Part shown: one piece after another, positions 17,770-27,608 of the stretch
How the letters are laid out: every line of letters starts with the position of its first letter
How positions within the stretch are numbered: position 1 is the stretch's first letter
Origin: Aerococcus sp.
Lineage (GTDB): Bacteria; Bacillota; Bacilli; Lactobacillales; Aerococcaceae
Reading direction: 5' to 3'
DNA: 64,000 nt
Assembly (NCBI GenBank): GCA_030528155.1
Contig: JAUMZL010000009.1
Location: forward strand, 1 to 64,000
The notes under the pieces: generated by a model
Told to the model about the DNA's origin: nothing
Databases searched by the model: none
Seen by the model: only the letters and a program-made list of their open reading frames with translations
Program-made: the position numbers and the translations under genes

Positions 17770-19107
17770 ATGAATTTTTCACAGTTTTCTTTTTCAGAGG
17801 CGACAATGGCAGCGATTGAGGCTTTAGGATTTGAAGCACCAACGCCGATTCAAGCGAAAGTTATTCCGCTGATTAATAAAAAACAGAGTGTCGTTGCACA
17901 GAGTCAGACTGGTTCTGGAAAAACGCACGCGTTCATGTTGCCATTATTGGATCGTCTGACCAAAGAAGAAAAGACGCAATTGGTCATTACTGCACCCAGC
18001 CGGGAGTTAGCAGAACAGCTCTACCAAGTGGCACGGACCATTGTTCAACATTTCCCCTTTACGGTACATATTGAACGGGCTTACGGGGGGATCGATACTC
18101 AGCAACAAGCGGAGAAGCTCGAACGCCATACGCCCCAATTAGTGATCGGGACACCGGGACGTTTGTTGGCTTTGATTGAACAGCAAGCCATTGATGTTTA
18201 TTCTGTCAGTGATTTTGTTGTTGATGAAGCGGATATGACGCTAGACATGGGATTCTTGGGAGTGGTCGATCAGATTGCTGGACGCATGCCGAAAGATTTG
18301 CGAATGGCGGTTTTCTCAGCAACGATTCCTGATAAATTGCGGCCTTTCCTCACCAAATATATGGATCATCCGGTGTGGGTGAAGATTGATCAACGCCAAT
18401 TGATTGCGCCAACCATTGAAAATATTTTGATCCCCGTGCGCGGGCGAGATCGCAAGCAATTGCTGACGGAAATTATGACGATGGGACAGCCATATTTGAT
18501 GCTGATTTTCGCTAACACCATTGAGACGGTTGATGAATTGTATTCCTACCTCAAGTCGCATGGGTTTAAAGTGGGTAAAATTCATGGCAATCTCTCTAGC
18601 CGGGAACGCAAGCGGGTGATGCGCCAGATCAATGACCTAGAGTTCCAATATGTGGTAGCTAGTGACTTGGCGAGTCGGGGCATTGATATTGAAGGGGTTT
18701 CGGATGTCGTTAACTACGAAATCCCCAAAGAAATTGAATTCTTCATCCATCGCGTGGGGCGGACGGGACGAAATGGTTTAGCAGGACGCGCAATAACGCT
18801 CTACCATCCTGATGAACGTCCAGCGATTGAATGGCTAGCAGAACGCGGCATTGTTTTTGAAGTGAAGGACATTCAGCAGGGACAGTGGCGTGATTTGAAG
18901 GGGTTGGATGAACGGCAAGCCCGCAAGCAAGAACCAAAGCGCGATCCAATCGTTAATGGAATGATCCAGCGTACCAAGAAACAAAAGGTTAAACCAGGGT
19001 ACAAGAAGAAATTAGAGCGGAATATTAAAGAATACCATCGCCAAAAGGCACGGCAAAAACAACAACGTTTGCGCCGTGAAGAGCGGCGCAAAAAACGTTC
19101 GAAATAA
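17770..19107 (+). CDS. cshB: DEAD-box RNA helicase, CshB-like
   Basis: A 445-residue ATP-dependent RNA helicase. The Q motif (PTPIQAKVI, about 25), motif I AQSQTGSGKT (about 43-52), motif Ib TPGR, motif II DEAD (about 152-155), motif III SAT, and motif VI HRVGRTGRNG are present. The C-terminal 60 residues are extremely basic (GYKKKLERNIKEYHRQKARQ and following), an RNA-binding tail as in Bacillus CshB/YqfR. AAGGAGG precedes the ATG. CshB proteins help cold adaptation and ribosome assembly; the choice of CshB over CshA rests on length and tail. Confidence 0.88.
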   Translation: MNFSQFSFSEATMAAIEALGFEAPTPIQAKVIPLINKKQSVVAQSQTGSGKTHAFMLPLLDRLTKEEKTQLVITAPSRELAEQLYQVARTIVQHFPFTVHIERAYGGIDTQQQAEKLERHTPQLVIGTPGRLLALIEQQAIDVYSVSDFVVDEADMTLDMGFLGVVDQIAGRMPKDLRMAVFSATIPDKLRPFLTKYMDHPVWVKIDQRQLIAPTIENILIPVRGRDRKQLLTEIMTMGQPYLMLIFANTIETVDELYSYLKSHGFKVGKIHGNLSSRERKRVMRQINDLEFQYVVASDLASRGIDIEGVSDVVNYEIPKEIEFFIHRVGRTGRNGLAGRAITLYHPDERPAIEWLAERGIVFEVKDIQQGQWRDLKGLDERQARKQEPKRDPIVNGMIQRTKKQKVKPGYKKKLERNIKEYHRQKARQKQQRLRREERRKKRSK

Positions 19108-19109
19108 GA

Positions 19110-19146
19110 AAAAAATCCGATTCCTTAAAGGGAGTCGGATTTTTTC
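19110..19146. terminator. Terminator between cshB and the DUF1189 gene
   Basis: AAAAATCCGATTCC pairs with GGGAGTCGGATTTTTT (one mismatch or wobble), T runs on both strands, so it can serve both convergent units. Confidence 0.88.
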
Positions 19147-19149
19147 TAG

Positions 19150-20067
19150 TTAGGAGTCGTTATCGTCCTTATGATTGTCATCTTGGGATTTAGAATGATT
19201 TTCGTTGAGCAGATCTTTTAATTCTTCTTCGCTTAGTTGGCCATTACGAATTTTTTTGAGGTCGTCGGGGTTCAATTTTTTCCAGGCTTGTTGCCACTTT
19301 TCTGGGTCGAGGGGAACGACACGAACATGGCGCGAGAGATAGAACAAGCGGAAGCCACCGACGAGAACGATTAATGGGACAGAAGAGAGCAAGAGTGCTG
19401 GCATCATAATACTTAGGATCGCAATGACGACAACGGGTAGTGTCATTGCCATCAGTGCCAGATTAAATTTTCGGCCAAAGTTTAATTCCAATTTAATCGC
19501 GAGTGGCATAAAGCTGACGACAACGCTCAATAATAATGCAGCAATCAAGAGCGTAATAACCACTGTTAAGAAAGCACTCAGATAGATCAAAGGATGCGGT
19601 AAGGTCGTTACCGAGCGAATGAAATGACGCTGAGCAGCACTATCCCCCTGACGTCCGTCATAAGGGAAGTGTTCGGTTTGTCCGAGTACCGACAGAGTAA
19701 AGGCGGTTTTACCAGTTTTGAAGTAAAAACCAATCGGCGTGGAGCGCGTGAGTTCTTCGTCACTCAATTGATCGTTCGGATCATAAGCATAAACCAACAT
19801 ATCGGTTTTATTGATGAAAGGTTTGGTGTCATCATTAGCTTTTAGCTGGTTATTTTCCACGGTAAAGTCGGGAATGCTCTGGATAATCGTTTCGCGGTTA
19901 TTCTCCCATAAATTAAGCGCCGATGTCATTGGATAGAGAATCGGCAAAACACAAACAATACTCAAAAGCAGAAAATAACCGAGGCGCTGTCTGAGATTGA
20001 GATAGAATGCGCGCAAGGTCTCGGCGTAGTGCACCAGGCTGTCGTAAAAGAGTTTCAAGAGTGTCAT
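19150..20067 (-). CDS. DUF1189 family membrane protein
   Basis: A 305-residue membrane protein, likely of the DUF1189 family. One hydrophobic segment follows the N-terminus (about 30-48), an extracytoplasmic domain of about 110 residues comes next, then a cluster of three or four helices (about 160-250) and a very acidic C-tail (DDNHKDDNDS). Function is unknown. The ATG at 20067 is chosen because it starts 4 nt after the yfhO stop; the frame is open 63 nt further into yfhO, but no better ribosome site exists there. It is the second gene of a yfhO operon. Confidence 0.7.
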   Translation of the reverse strand: MTLLKLFYDSLVHYAETLRAFYLNLRQRLGYFLLLSIVCVLPILYPMTSALNLWENNRETIIQSIPDFTVENNQLKANDDTKPFINKTDMLVYAYDPNDQLSDEELTRSTPIGFYFKTGKTAFTLSVLGQTEHFPYDGRQGDSAAQRHFIRSVTTLPHPLIYLSAFLTVVITLLIAALLLSVVVSFMPLAIKLELNFGRKFNLALMAMTLPVVVIAILSIMMPALLLSSVPLIVLVGGFRLFYLSRHVRVVPLDPEKWQQAWKKLNPDDLKKIRNGQLSEEELKDLLNENHSKSQDDNHKDDNDS

Positions 20068-20071
20068 GGGT

Positions 20072-22798
20072 TTATTTCTTTTTTCTTTCTTTCCTATTTG
20101 ATTGAGCAGATAAGTGGTAAATAGCTGCAACGATCGCTACTGACATTAGAGATAGGATCGCTCCGCTAATGAGATACGGCGGTCGATAGGACATCTTTAA
20201 GGTGTATGTTCCACTTGTATCCACGGGAATACCGGTGAACCCACCATCAAACACGCTAACCGGCGTGACCTCTTTACCATTTAGGGTAGCGTGCCAGCCA
20301 GCGTTGTAAGGGAAGGAGAGGGTGAGCAGTTGGTGATCCTTGGTTGTAGTGATTGTTCCGGCAAAGTGACTATTATGAAAATCAGTCACTTTGAACGGTT
20401 GCGTTTTCACCTTTTGGATGACTTGATTAAACGCAGACTGATCGAGTGAATAGAGATTCAAATAGTCGAGCAGCAAGTGATTGGCTTTTAATTTTAAGCT
20501 GAATGTCAATGTTTCGCCTTTTGCCTTATCCGCAATATTGTAGACCTGCGTATGGCGGAAAGAGGTATCGTAGGCCATTTTTTCGCCATTCAGATAGAAC
20601 TCTACATCATCACTGTCCAGATTTCCTGGAAGAGTGAGGTAGTAAGGATCATCGGTTTTAATCTTTATTTTAACATTAATGAAGGCGTCCTGCGTACGGT
20701 CTTTTTTCTCATAATATGTATTGACCCGGTTAGGATGGGCCGCTTCCACGTTAATGAGTTGGATCCCGTCGTAATTTTCCACCTGAAAGAATTGCAGGGA
20801 GGAGGTTTGAGACGATTTTCCGGGAGCTTTGGATGTTGTCTTATCCTCAAAAAGCTGCAGCCACTGATCCTGTAATTCGATCGGTGTCAATTGGCTAATC
20901 GCCATGTTTTGAATGGCTGCTGGTGCAACGAACCCCAAGCCGAGCGAATGAGGATTCTCATACACGGTGTAATTAGCGCCATCATTCATGGCAATATCAT
21001 AGCAGTTCAGATCGGCGCGCGTCATGGCATCGGCTTGATGAATCGCCGCCATCTTTTGATTGCTTGTTAGGAAGTATTTTACTCCTAGGAAGGCATCGCT
21101 CACTAATGTGCCATTGAAATAGTTGATGAACCCGTCACTAGTCGGTTGGCCCAAACGATCGAAGAAGACGGTGGCATTGCGCTCTAATGTTGAATTGAAA
21201 TGATTTAGGTCATAATAGTTCAACTGATGGGCGTCATTTTTCGTACGCTGGAAGGTTTTCGTCATGCGATAAAATGTCGTACTATCCGGTTTCCACTGGT
21301 TAATCACTGGTGTGGTTTTTGTAATAAAGGCCGTGAAAGTGTCCTGTTTAATGTAAGACAGACTATTGAGTGTCCACAATTCATTGATACTCAGTTCACC
21401 AATCACTAATAGTACCAAACTAAGACGTAAATAGCGCGTATAGGGTGGGATTTTTTTTAGTGTTAGGATCGTAATGATCCCTACATAGAAAAGTGCACTA
21501 ATCACGAGTTGCCAGTTTGTCAAATATTTATAGTCCTGGCGATGCCAAAATAGAGCACCAAAACTGACGATACCAACGGCCAATATGAATAGCAACTGAC
21601 GGTAGGTTAAGACGCGAATCCTTCTGAAGGCGCGATAGCCAACGTATAACATGAAAAAGCTGATCACATAACTGTAACGGTACGGATACCAGATTGGACT
21701 TTGAAAACCGTGCCAGATAAGATTGAATGTCGACTGTGTCATGCTAAAGAACAACAACAGGCTAATTGCTGCCGTGGTCAAGCGTTCTATGCGGGTATGC
21801 GCAGGATGGATGAAATACAATAGGAAACTGATGACGCCGAGTGATCCAATAAAAATATTAGGGTAACCGCTCGGCATCTGATCGAAATTAAACGCACCGA
21901 CAATCAATTTACTGATTAAATCAAGGAGCGAAAAATTGAAATGAGTACGCCAAGAAAAATCGGTGTAGCTTCCTTTGCTGAGGGAGAGCGAATAGAGCGT
22001 TGGTAATAAAACAACGGCTGCTAATGCTGCAGCGAGGAGAGAAGCAACCCCAAATTTTATGATGGCACGCCGTAAACTGCGCCAGTGCCATTTTTTGTTG
22101 GAATGAAAATGTTGACGGTGCTCCACTAGAGCGAATGGGAAGTAGAAAACTAAAAATAAGCAGATCATGTATCCCATATAGTAATTAGTCAAGATGGCAA
22201 ATGCTAACCAGAGCGTATAAGGCAAGATTTTTCGCCAAGAGGCATTGGGGGATTGCACAATCCGCTCAACACCTTCGATCACAAAAGGTAATAGGGCTAC
22301 GGCATCCAGCCACATGATATTTAACTGATTAGCACTGAAGTAGCCCATTAGTGCGTAGCTGATCGCAAACAGTAAACTACCGAGCGTGATCTCTCGGTAG
22401 CGCTTGATCAGTAGATAGTGGAAACTCGCACCAGCTACACCGATCTTAATAATTACCATCAGCCAGATGCCAACAGACAGAAATTGTTGGGGCAGAAGTG
22501 CCGTCAGAATGAGCGTGGGACTCAATAGATAATAGGCCCAGGTGCCGACCATTTCACCACCATATCCCTTTTGGAATGAATAAAATAGCTGATCCCATTG
22601 GCCATGCCACACATTGCGAAAGTATTCATAGAAATCGACATATTGTTGGCCAAGATCAACGGTCATGGTTGTGTTGTTACCAAATGGGAAAACCCCCGCA
22701 AAGCAATAATAGATAAAAACAATGGCAACAGGGATGAGTGCACTGAGGCCGATTGCCTGCCATGGTTTAAGGCGTAAGTGCCGCCAGGCTGAAAACAT
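20072..22798 (-). CDS. yfhO: YfhO family membrane protein (GT-C-like)
   Basis: A 908-residue polytopic protein of the YfhO family. About 12-13 transmembrane segments occupy residues 15-480, with an early extracytoplasmic loop holding the polar sequence NNTTMTVDLGQQYVDFYEYF (acidic residues as in GT-C glycosyltransferases), then a long extracytoplasmic beta-rich domain (about 500-870) and a final helix near the C-terminus (about 875-895). In Bacillus and Listeria YfhO-type proteins glycosylate lipoteichoic or wall teichoic acids; this role is inferred from the family. The ATG at 22798 lies 8 nt after AAGGGTGG. Confidence 0.85.
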   Translation of the reverse strand: MFSAWRHLRLKPWQAIGLSALIPVAIVFIYYCFAGVFPFGNNTTMTVDLGQQYVDFYEYFRNVWHGQWDQLFYSFQKGYGGEMVGTWAYYLLSPTLILTALLPQQFLSVGIWLMVIIKIGVAGASFHYLLIKRYREITLGSLLFAISYALMGYFSANQLNIMWLDAVALLPFVIEGVERIVQSPNASWRKILPYTLWLAFAILTNYYMGYMICLFLVFYFPFALVEHRQHFHSNKKWHWRSLRRAIIKFGVASLLAAALAAVVLLPTLYSLSLSKGSYTDFSWRTHFNFSLLDLISKLIVGAFNFDQMPSGYPNIFIGSLGVISFLLYFIHPAHTRIERLTTAAISLLLFFSMTQSTFNLIWHGFQSPIWYPYRYSYVISFFMLYVGYRAFRRIRVLTYRQLLFILAVGIVSFGALFWHRQDYKYLTNWQLVISALFYVGIITILTLKKIPPYTRYLRLSLVLLVIGELSINELWTLNSLSYIKQDTFTAFITKTTPVINQWKPDSTTFYRMTKTFQRTKNDAHQLNYYDLNHFNSTLERNATVFFDRLGQPTSDGFINYFNGTLVSDAFLGVKYFLTSNQKMAAIHQADAMTRADLNCYDIAMNDGANYTVYENPHSLGLGFVAPAAIQNMAISQLTPIELQDQWLQLFEDKTTSKAPGKSSQTSSLQFFQVENYDGIQLINVEAAHPNRVNTYYEKKDRTQDAFINVKIKIKTDDPYYLTLPGNLDSDDVEFYLNGEKMAYDTSFRHTQVYNIADKAKGETLTFSLKLKANHLLLDYLNLYSLDQSAFNQVIQKVKTQPFKVTDFHNSHFAGTITTTKDHQLLTLSFPYNAGWHATLNGKEVTPVSVFDGGFTGIPVDTSGTYTLKMSYRPPYLISGAILSLMSVAIVAAIYHLSAQSNRKERKKK

Positions 22799-23141
22799 GA
22801 TTGAGGCCACCCTTCAATTCTTTGATAGTTTTCACTCTAGCATAAAACATCTCCCTAAAAAAGGCGCTACTCCCCACCTTAAGAAGTCATCAATAACCTG
22901 GAACTGCAGGAAAAGTAGTTGGATATAAGATGTTAAGAGGATATTTATAGTCCTTGCACTAGAAGGAAATGGCTAGTATAAGCTAATATAAAAAGAGAGG
23001 AATAATAGACAAGTCATAGGTGATAATTAACCTTAAAAAAGACATAACCTGGTGGTAGATTTTGGGTTACTCATGTTCAATTGTAAAAATTATGGTTATA
23101 ATGGGAGGGTATGAAGATTTTTCTGGAAAGTAGGTGGAGCC
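22799..23141. other. Divergent intergenic region, yfhO / penicillin-binding protein
   Basis: No gene is seen. A TATAAT at 23097-23102 is a likely -10 for the penicillin-binding protein gene, without a convincing -35. No riboswitch or terminator hairpin was recognised. Confidence 0.5.
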
Positions 23142-25427
23142 GTGGACGATGAAAAGCAAAAGGGGACAAAAGAGAACAAAAAAGCACCCCATCGTCATGG
23201 CGCGCATGTGCGTCGGATTATACGCCGGCACACCAAGCAGCAAACAGCATCTGAAAAAATGAAAAAAACAGTCAACTCTAAATCAACAAGCAATACGAAG
23301 AAGCAAGATAAAGCAACTAAACGACCAGCAGAACGCTGGCAGGGATTCTTAAAACGTAAACCATCTGTGCCTTCCAAGACAGCAAAATTTCACCTGCGAC
23401 GGACGGCCACGAGTCATCGCGATAATCCCAAGCGTAAACCGAGCTGGCAACGCTACCTCAATCGCTTAAATGTTGTACTAGTCGTTGTCTTTGCGCTTTT
23501 CGCGATTTTATTGGTGCGATTAGCAGATTTACAGATTGTCAATGGGCATACCTTTGAACAATTGGTGACCATGACGCAGACCAATATTGCAGAAAGTTCG
23601 GTGCCAAGAGGGTACATCGAAGATCGGAATGGCAAGCGTCTGGTGGATAATGAGGGACTCGAAGCGATCTCCTATACGCGTGGGCCTTCCGTTTCAGGTG
23701 CTGACATGGCGAATACCGCTGACCGTTTAGCGGGGCTCATTGAGATGAATACGGATGGATTGCAGGAGCGTGATCTCAAGGATTATTGGATTGCTTCCAA
23801 TGAAAAAACGGTCAATGAGCGCTTGGATGATAAAGAAAAGCAATTAGAAGGCTCTGCACTCAACGAAGCACAATTGAAGCATGTAAGTGATGAAGAGATT
23901 CAATTTAATGATCAGCAAAAAGAAGCGGCAGCTATTTATAAAAAAATGAATGCTGCCTACGCCATGTCACCGACCTACATCAAAAATGACAAGGTGACCA
24001 CGGAAGAAATTGCACGAGTGAGCGAAAATATTGAATCTTTGCCGGGAGTTTCTACGGGAATGGACTGGAAACGCACTTATCCAGAAGGTGACCTTTTGAA
24101 GAGTGTACTGGGAGGCGTGACGTCTGAAAGTCGCGGGCTACCAGAAGATCAAGCCGCTGCTTATCTCGCACAGGGCTATGCTCGCAATGATCGCGTGGGA
24201 AACAGTTATATTGAACAAACTTTTGATGAGTTTCTGCGCGGCGCAAAAACGCGTTACAAGACAGAAATCAATCAAAATGGAGAAGTGGCTCAAACATCGG
24301 TAGACTATGCTGGCAAACAAGGGGACACCGTTAAATTGACGATTGATGCCGATTTACAGAAGAAGATTGAAGGTATTGCGGATGACTACTTGAAAAATCA
24401 TGCCTCCGGCTCTAACCGTTCGATCTATTTCGTTGTCTCCAATCCCAAAACAGGAGAGCTGCTCAGTATTGTTGGCCGCCAAAAGGATGACGATGGTCAG
24501 ATTGTGGATGATGCTTTAGGGACATTCACCTCGTCCTTTACCTCAGGATCTGTAGTCAAAGGAGCGACAATCGCTGCTGGTTACTACTACGGCGTACTCA
24601 AAGAAGGCTCGGATAACATTCAAGTTGATGAACCTTTGTACTTCCAAGGAACACCGCGGAAAGCCTCTTGGTGGGCGAATGAATCAACAGCCCCTCGCTC
24701 GTTGTCTGATATTCAAGCACTAGAAGTGTCTTCGAACGTTTACATGATCAAGACGGCGATGGCTATTGGGGGCGTGACGGAGTACTACGCTAATATGCCA
24801 TTGGGGGATTTGGATGATCAATTAGCAAATAAATTGCGCTACATTTACCGTCAATTTGGGTTGGGAGCCAAAACAGAAATTGATCTGCCTAATGAAGCCA
24901 GTGGGATCACTGGGGACGTAGCTACACCGGGAAACGCCTTGGACTTGTCGTTTGGGCAGTTCGATACCTTTACCCCAATGCAATTAAATCAATATGTCTC
25001 AACCATTGCCAATAACGGTAACCGCATGGCTCTGCATATTCTCGATCAGATCGAACAAACACCAATCAAAGGTGAAAACAACGGGCAAAAACAAATTGTT
25101 TATCAATCGCAACCTAAACTATTGAATCAGATCCAAGCGACCCAGAATGTCATTGAACGGATTCAACGCGGGTTCTGGGGCGTAACGAATAGCACGAATG
25201 GGAGTGGGCATTCCGAGTTTGCTGGGTCTACGGTGACTGTTGCTGGTAAAACAGGGACAGCCGAAGTTGGTGATGGGATTATCAACAGTACCTTCGTGGG
25301 CTATGCGCCGTTTGACGATCCCCAGATGGCTATTTCGGTTGTGCTGCCAGGTATCAATAGCAATGGGGCTTATTCCACTGCGGCTGAACAAGCCCGCAAA
25401 GTGACAGACTTGTATTTTGGTAAATAA
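23142..25427 (+). CDS. Class B penicillin-binding protein (monofunctional transpeptidase)
   Basis: A 761-residue enzyme that crosslinks peptidoglycan outside the membrane. An unusually long (about 105 residues), Lys/Arg-rich cytoplasmic N-tail precedes one transmembrane helix (about 112-130). The pedestal domain carries VPRGYIEDRNGK. The transpeptidase domain has the active-site SVVK tetrad (Ser near 470), the SSNVY (SxN) motif and KTGTAE (near 703). There are no PASTA repeats, which points to the elongation-type PBP2b/PbpA group rather than a PASTA-bearing PBP2x. The GTG at 23142 follows AGGTGGAG. The neighbour rpmG and the rhomboid-glcK block match lactic acid bacterial synteny. Monocistronic. 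Confidence 0.92.
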   Translation: MDDEKQKGTKENKKAPHRHGAHVRRIIRRHTKQQTASEKMKKTVNSKSTSNTKKQDKATKRPAERWQGFLKRKPSVPSKTAKFHLRRTATSHRDNPKRKPSWQRYLNRLNVVLVVVFALFAILLVRLADLQIVNGHTFEQLVTMTQTNIAESSVPRGYIEDRNGKRLVDNEGLEAISYTRGPSVSGADMANTADRLAGLIEMNTDGLQERDLKDYWIASNEKTVNERLDDKEKQLEGSALNEAQLKHVSDEEIQFNDQQKEAAAIYKKMNAAYAMSPTYIKNDKVTTEEIARVSENIESLPGVSTGMDWKRTYPEGDLLKSVLGGVTSESRGLPEDQAAAYLAQGYARNDRVGNSYIEQTFDEFLRGAKTRYKTEINQNGEVAQTSVDYAGKQGDTVKLTIDADLQKKIEGIADDYLKNHASGSNRSIYFVVSNPKTGELLSIVGRQKDDDGQIVDDALGTFTSSFTSGSVVKGATIAAGYYYGVLKEGSDNIQVDEPLYFQGTPRKASWWANESTAPRSLSDIQALEVSSNVYMIKTAMAIGGVTEYYANMPLGDLDDQLANKLRYIYRQFGLGAKTEIDLPNEASGITGDVATPGNALDLSFGQFDTFTPMQLNQYVSTIANNGNRMALHILDQIEQTPIKGENNGQKQIVYQSQPKLLNQIQATQNVIERIQRGFWGVTNSTNGSGHSEFAGSTVTVAGKTGTAEVGDGIINSTFVGYAPFDDPQMAISVVLPGINSNGAYSTAAEQARKVTDLYFGK

Positions 25428-25569
25428 GGCTTAGTGATCATGATAAGATCGCATTTGCTTTATGATTTCATTGGAGAATCCAGGATTTTCGTGAAGTCGC
25501 GGTTGATCTTCATTAATGGATATGATAATATTTTGTCGTTACTGATTAAATAGATGAGGAGGGACATCC

Positions 25570-25722
25570 ATGCGCGTAAATATCATTCTTGAAAACACTG
25601 AACTGAAGGGCGAACGTGTTTATTTAACCGAAAAGAATCGCCGTAATAACCCAGACCGTTTAGAATTGAAAAAATACAGTCCTAAATTGCATAAAGTGTG
25701 CTTATTCCGCGAAGTGAAATAA
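25570..25722 (+). CDS. rpmG: 50S ribosomal protein L33 (zinc-free form)
   Basis: A 50-residue protein: [14 protein letters not shown], then [16 protein letters not shown], ending LFREVK. The [10 protein letters not shown] core identifies bL33. The two CxxC pairs of the zinc-binding form are absent (only one Cys remains), so this is the C-minus type, which in Firmicutes is often one of two or three paralogues. GAGGAGGG lies 6-7 nt upstream. I saw no Zur-like palindrome in front of it. Confidence 0.95.
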   Translation: MRVNIILENTELKGERVYLTEKNRRNNPDRLELKKYSPKLHKVCLFREVK

Positions 25723-25758
25723 GCCTCGCTATTGACGAAAGTCATTTCCACAAAATGT

Positions 25759-25787
25759 ACCCAGCTGCCCGTGCTGGGTTTTTTTAT
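25759..25787 (+). terminator. Terminator after rpmG
   Basis: ACCCAGC (25759-25765) pairs with GCTGGGT (25773-25779), followed by a T run. Confidence 0.88.
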
Positions 25788-25923
25788 TAGCCAATGAAGA
25801 AACGAACAGTAGGGGATTCTTTAGTTAAAGAATAAAGGCAAATGTACACGGCACGGAAGCGTTATGCTAAAATAAGGCATTGAAGTGACAGCACACCTAA
25901 GTGAATGGGGAAGGAGTTTTGTA

Positions 25924-26568
25924 GTGACAAAACGACAGCTAACAGCCACCAATGTTTTATTGGCAATTCAAATCATTATCGGTATTATCACGCTATTTCC
26001 ACTGGGGCGTTTATACGTCTATGCGTTAGGGTTAAAGGACGTTGCAGCCATTGCTAGAGCCGGGCAGTTCTGGCGGCTAGTGACACCGATGTTCATCCAT
26101 TTTGGCTTTGAGCATTTATTATTTAACTCCGTGACGCTCTATTTCCTGGGGCATCAGGTGGAAGCTATTGTTGGTTCGCGGCGTTTCCTTACCCTTTACT
26201 TCCTCGGGGGCATCATGGGTAATTTATTTAGTTACCAATTCAATGTGAATTTCTCGGCCGGGGCAAGTACAGCTCTATTCGGATTATTCGCTTATTTTGT
26301 GGCGATGGATTATTTGGAACCGAGCAATCCCTTCTATCAGGCGATGGGTCAGCAATATAAATGGCTATTAATTTTCAATATTGTTGCTAATCTCTTCATG
26401 GCCAATGTGGATATTTGGGGGCATGTTGGAGGGATTGTCGGTGGTCTGTTGGGAACGCTGATTATCAATGCGCATTATCGCGAAGGCAAAAGCCGTCATT
26501 TCTGGTTAGGAATTACGATTTATGCATTATTAAGTGCTGTCATTATCTGGAACCACGGCGTATTATAA
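25924..26568 (+). CDS. Rhomboid intramembrane serine protease, GluP/YqgP-like
   Basis: A 214-residue, six- to seven-helix membrane protease. The catalytic Ser115 lies in SAGASTALFG (the usual GxSG reads GAST here) and the catalytic His167 in WGHVGGIVGG; the HFGFEHLLFN motif near 59-68 lines the active site. It lacks the long cytoplasmic and TPR domains of Bacillus YqgP. The GTG at 25924 is chosen from AAGGAG 7 nt upstream. It heads the rhomboid-glcK-rhodanese unit, the same order as Bacillus yqgP-(yqgQ)-glcK but without yqgQ. Confidence 0.92.
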   Translation: MTKRQLTATNVLLAIQIIIGIITLFPLGRLYVYALGLKDVAAIARAGQFWRLVTPMFIHFGFEHLLFNSVTLYFLGHQVEAIVGSRRFLTLYFLGGIMGNLFSYQFNVNFSAGASTALFGLFAYFVAMDYLEPSNPFYQAMGQQYKWLLIFNIVANLFMANVDIWGHVGGIVGGLLGTLIINAHYREGKSRHFWLGITIYALLSAVIIWNHGVL

Positions 26569-26610
26569 ATTAGGAATTTAGGATAAACGGAAAGATGAGG
26601 AAAAGAACTT

Positions 26611-27579
26611 ATGGCAAAATATTTGTTTGGAATTGATTTAGGCGGTACCACTGCAAAGATTGGCTTATTCGATGAGGCATTAACCATAAAGGATCAATGG
26701 AAGGTCAAAACGGATATCAGTGACAGCGGAGAACACATCATTCCAAATTTGATCCAAGCATTGAAAGATAAAATTGCAGAAAAAAATCTCGACATGGATG
26801 ACTGTATCGGTGTCGGTATGGGATCGCCCGGAAGCATCAATCGTGAAAACGGTACGGTTATTGGAGCTTATAACCTCGGTTGGGATCGTACCATCAATGT
26901 CCGCGCTGCCTTTCAAGAGGTGCTTCCTAATGCCAAAGTAGCTGTTGAAAATGATGCAAATGTAGCTGCCTTAGGAGAGCAAGCAAAAGGTGCCGCTGAA
27001 GGTAGTGACAACGTAGTGTTTGTTACCTTGGGCACCGGTGTCGGCGGTGGCATCATCTGTGATGGGCATCTTTTAGTTGGACGAGGCGCTGCAGGTGAAG
27101 TAGGACATATGGTGGTTAATACAGCCGAAGATGCCTTTGACTGTACTTGTGGTAAGAAGGGCTGCATTGAAACCATCGCCAGTGCCACCGGTATTGTACA
27201 TACCGCTGAAAAATTGGCACGTACTGGTAACTACTCCTCACCTCTAGCTGAACGCTTAGCATCAGACAAAAAAGTCAGCGCTAAAACCATTTTCGATGCA
27301 GCTAAGGCTGATGATGCGCTCGGATTGGCCGTTGTCTCTGAATCTATGCACTACCTCGGAATTTCGCTCAGTCAAATGGCGAGTGTGACGAACCCAGATA
27401 AGATTGTGCTGGGTGGAGGTGTCGCAAACGCTGGCCAGTTCATGTTGAATTTCATCTGGCCAACGTTGGAAGCTAATTTGTTCCCACAACTGCGTGAGGG
27501 TCTGTCTCTTGAATTGGCAACGTTAGGCAATGACGCTGGCATTATCGGGGCGGCTTCTTTAGTGTTAGACAACGACTAA
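26611..27579 (+). CDS. glcK: Glucokinase (ROK family)
   Basis: A 322-residue cytoplasmic kinase phosphorylating glucose with ATP. The phosphate-binding motif GIDLGGTTAK is at 8-17, catalytic Asp in VENDANVAALGE (about 113), TLGTGVGGGI (about 138), and the ROK zinc site with GEVGHM and CTCGKKGCIE (about 170-185). No DNA-binding domain precedes it, so it is an enzyme rather than a ROK repressor. Together with zwf it feeds free glucose into the pentose phosphate route. Confidence 0.95.
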   Translation: MAKYLFGIDLGGTTAKIGLFDEALTIKDQWKVKTDISDSGEHIIPNLIQALKDKIAEKNLDMDDCIGVGMGSPGSINRENGTVIGAYNLGWDRTINVRAAFQEVLPNAKVAVENDANVAALGEQAKGAAEGSDNVVFVTLGTGVGGGIICDGHLLVGRGAAGEVGHMVVNTAEDAFDCTCGKKGCIETIASATGIVHTAEKLARTGNYSSPLAERLASDKKVSAKTIFDAAKADDALGLAVVSESMHYLGISLSQMASVTNPDKIVLGGGVANAGQFMLNFIWPTLEANLFPQLREGLSLELATLGNDAGIIGAASLVLDND

Positions 27580-27608
27580 TGGCGAGATAGAAAGTGAGTG
27601 TAGTGAAC

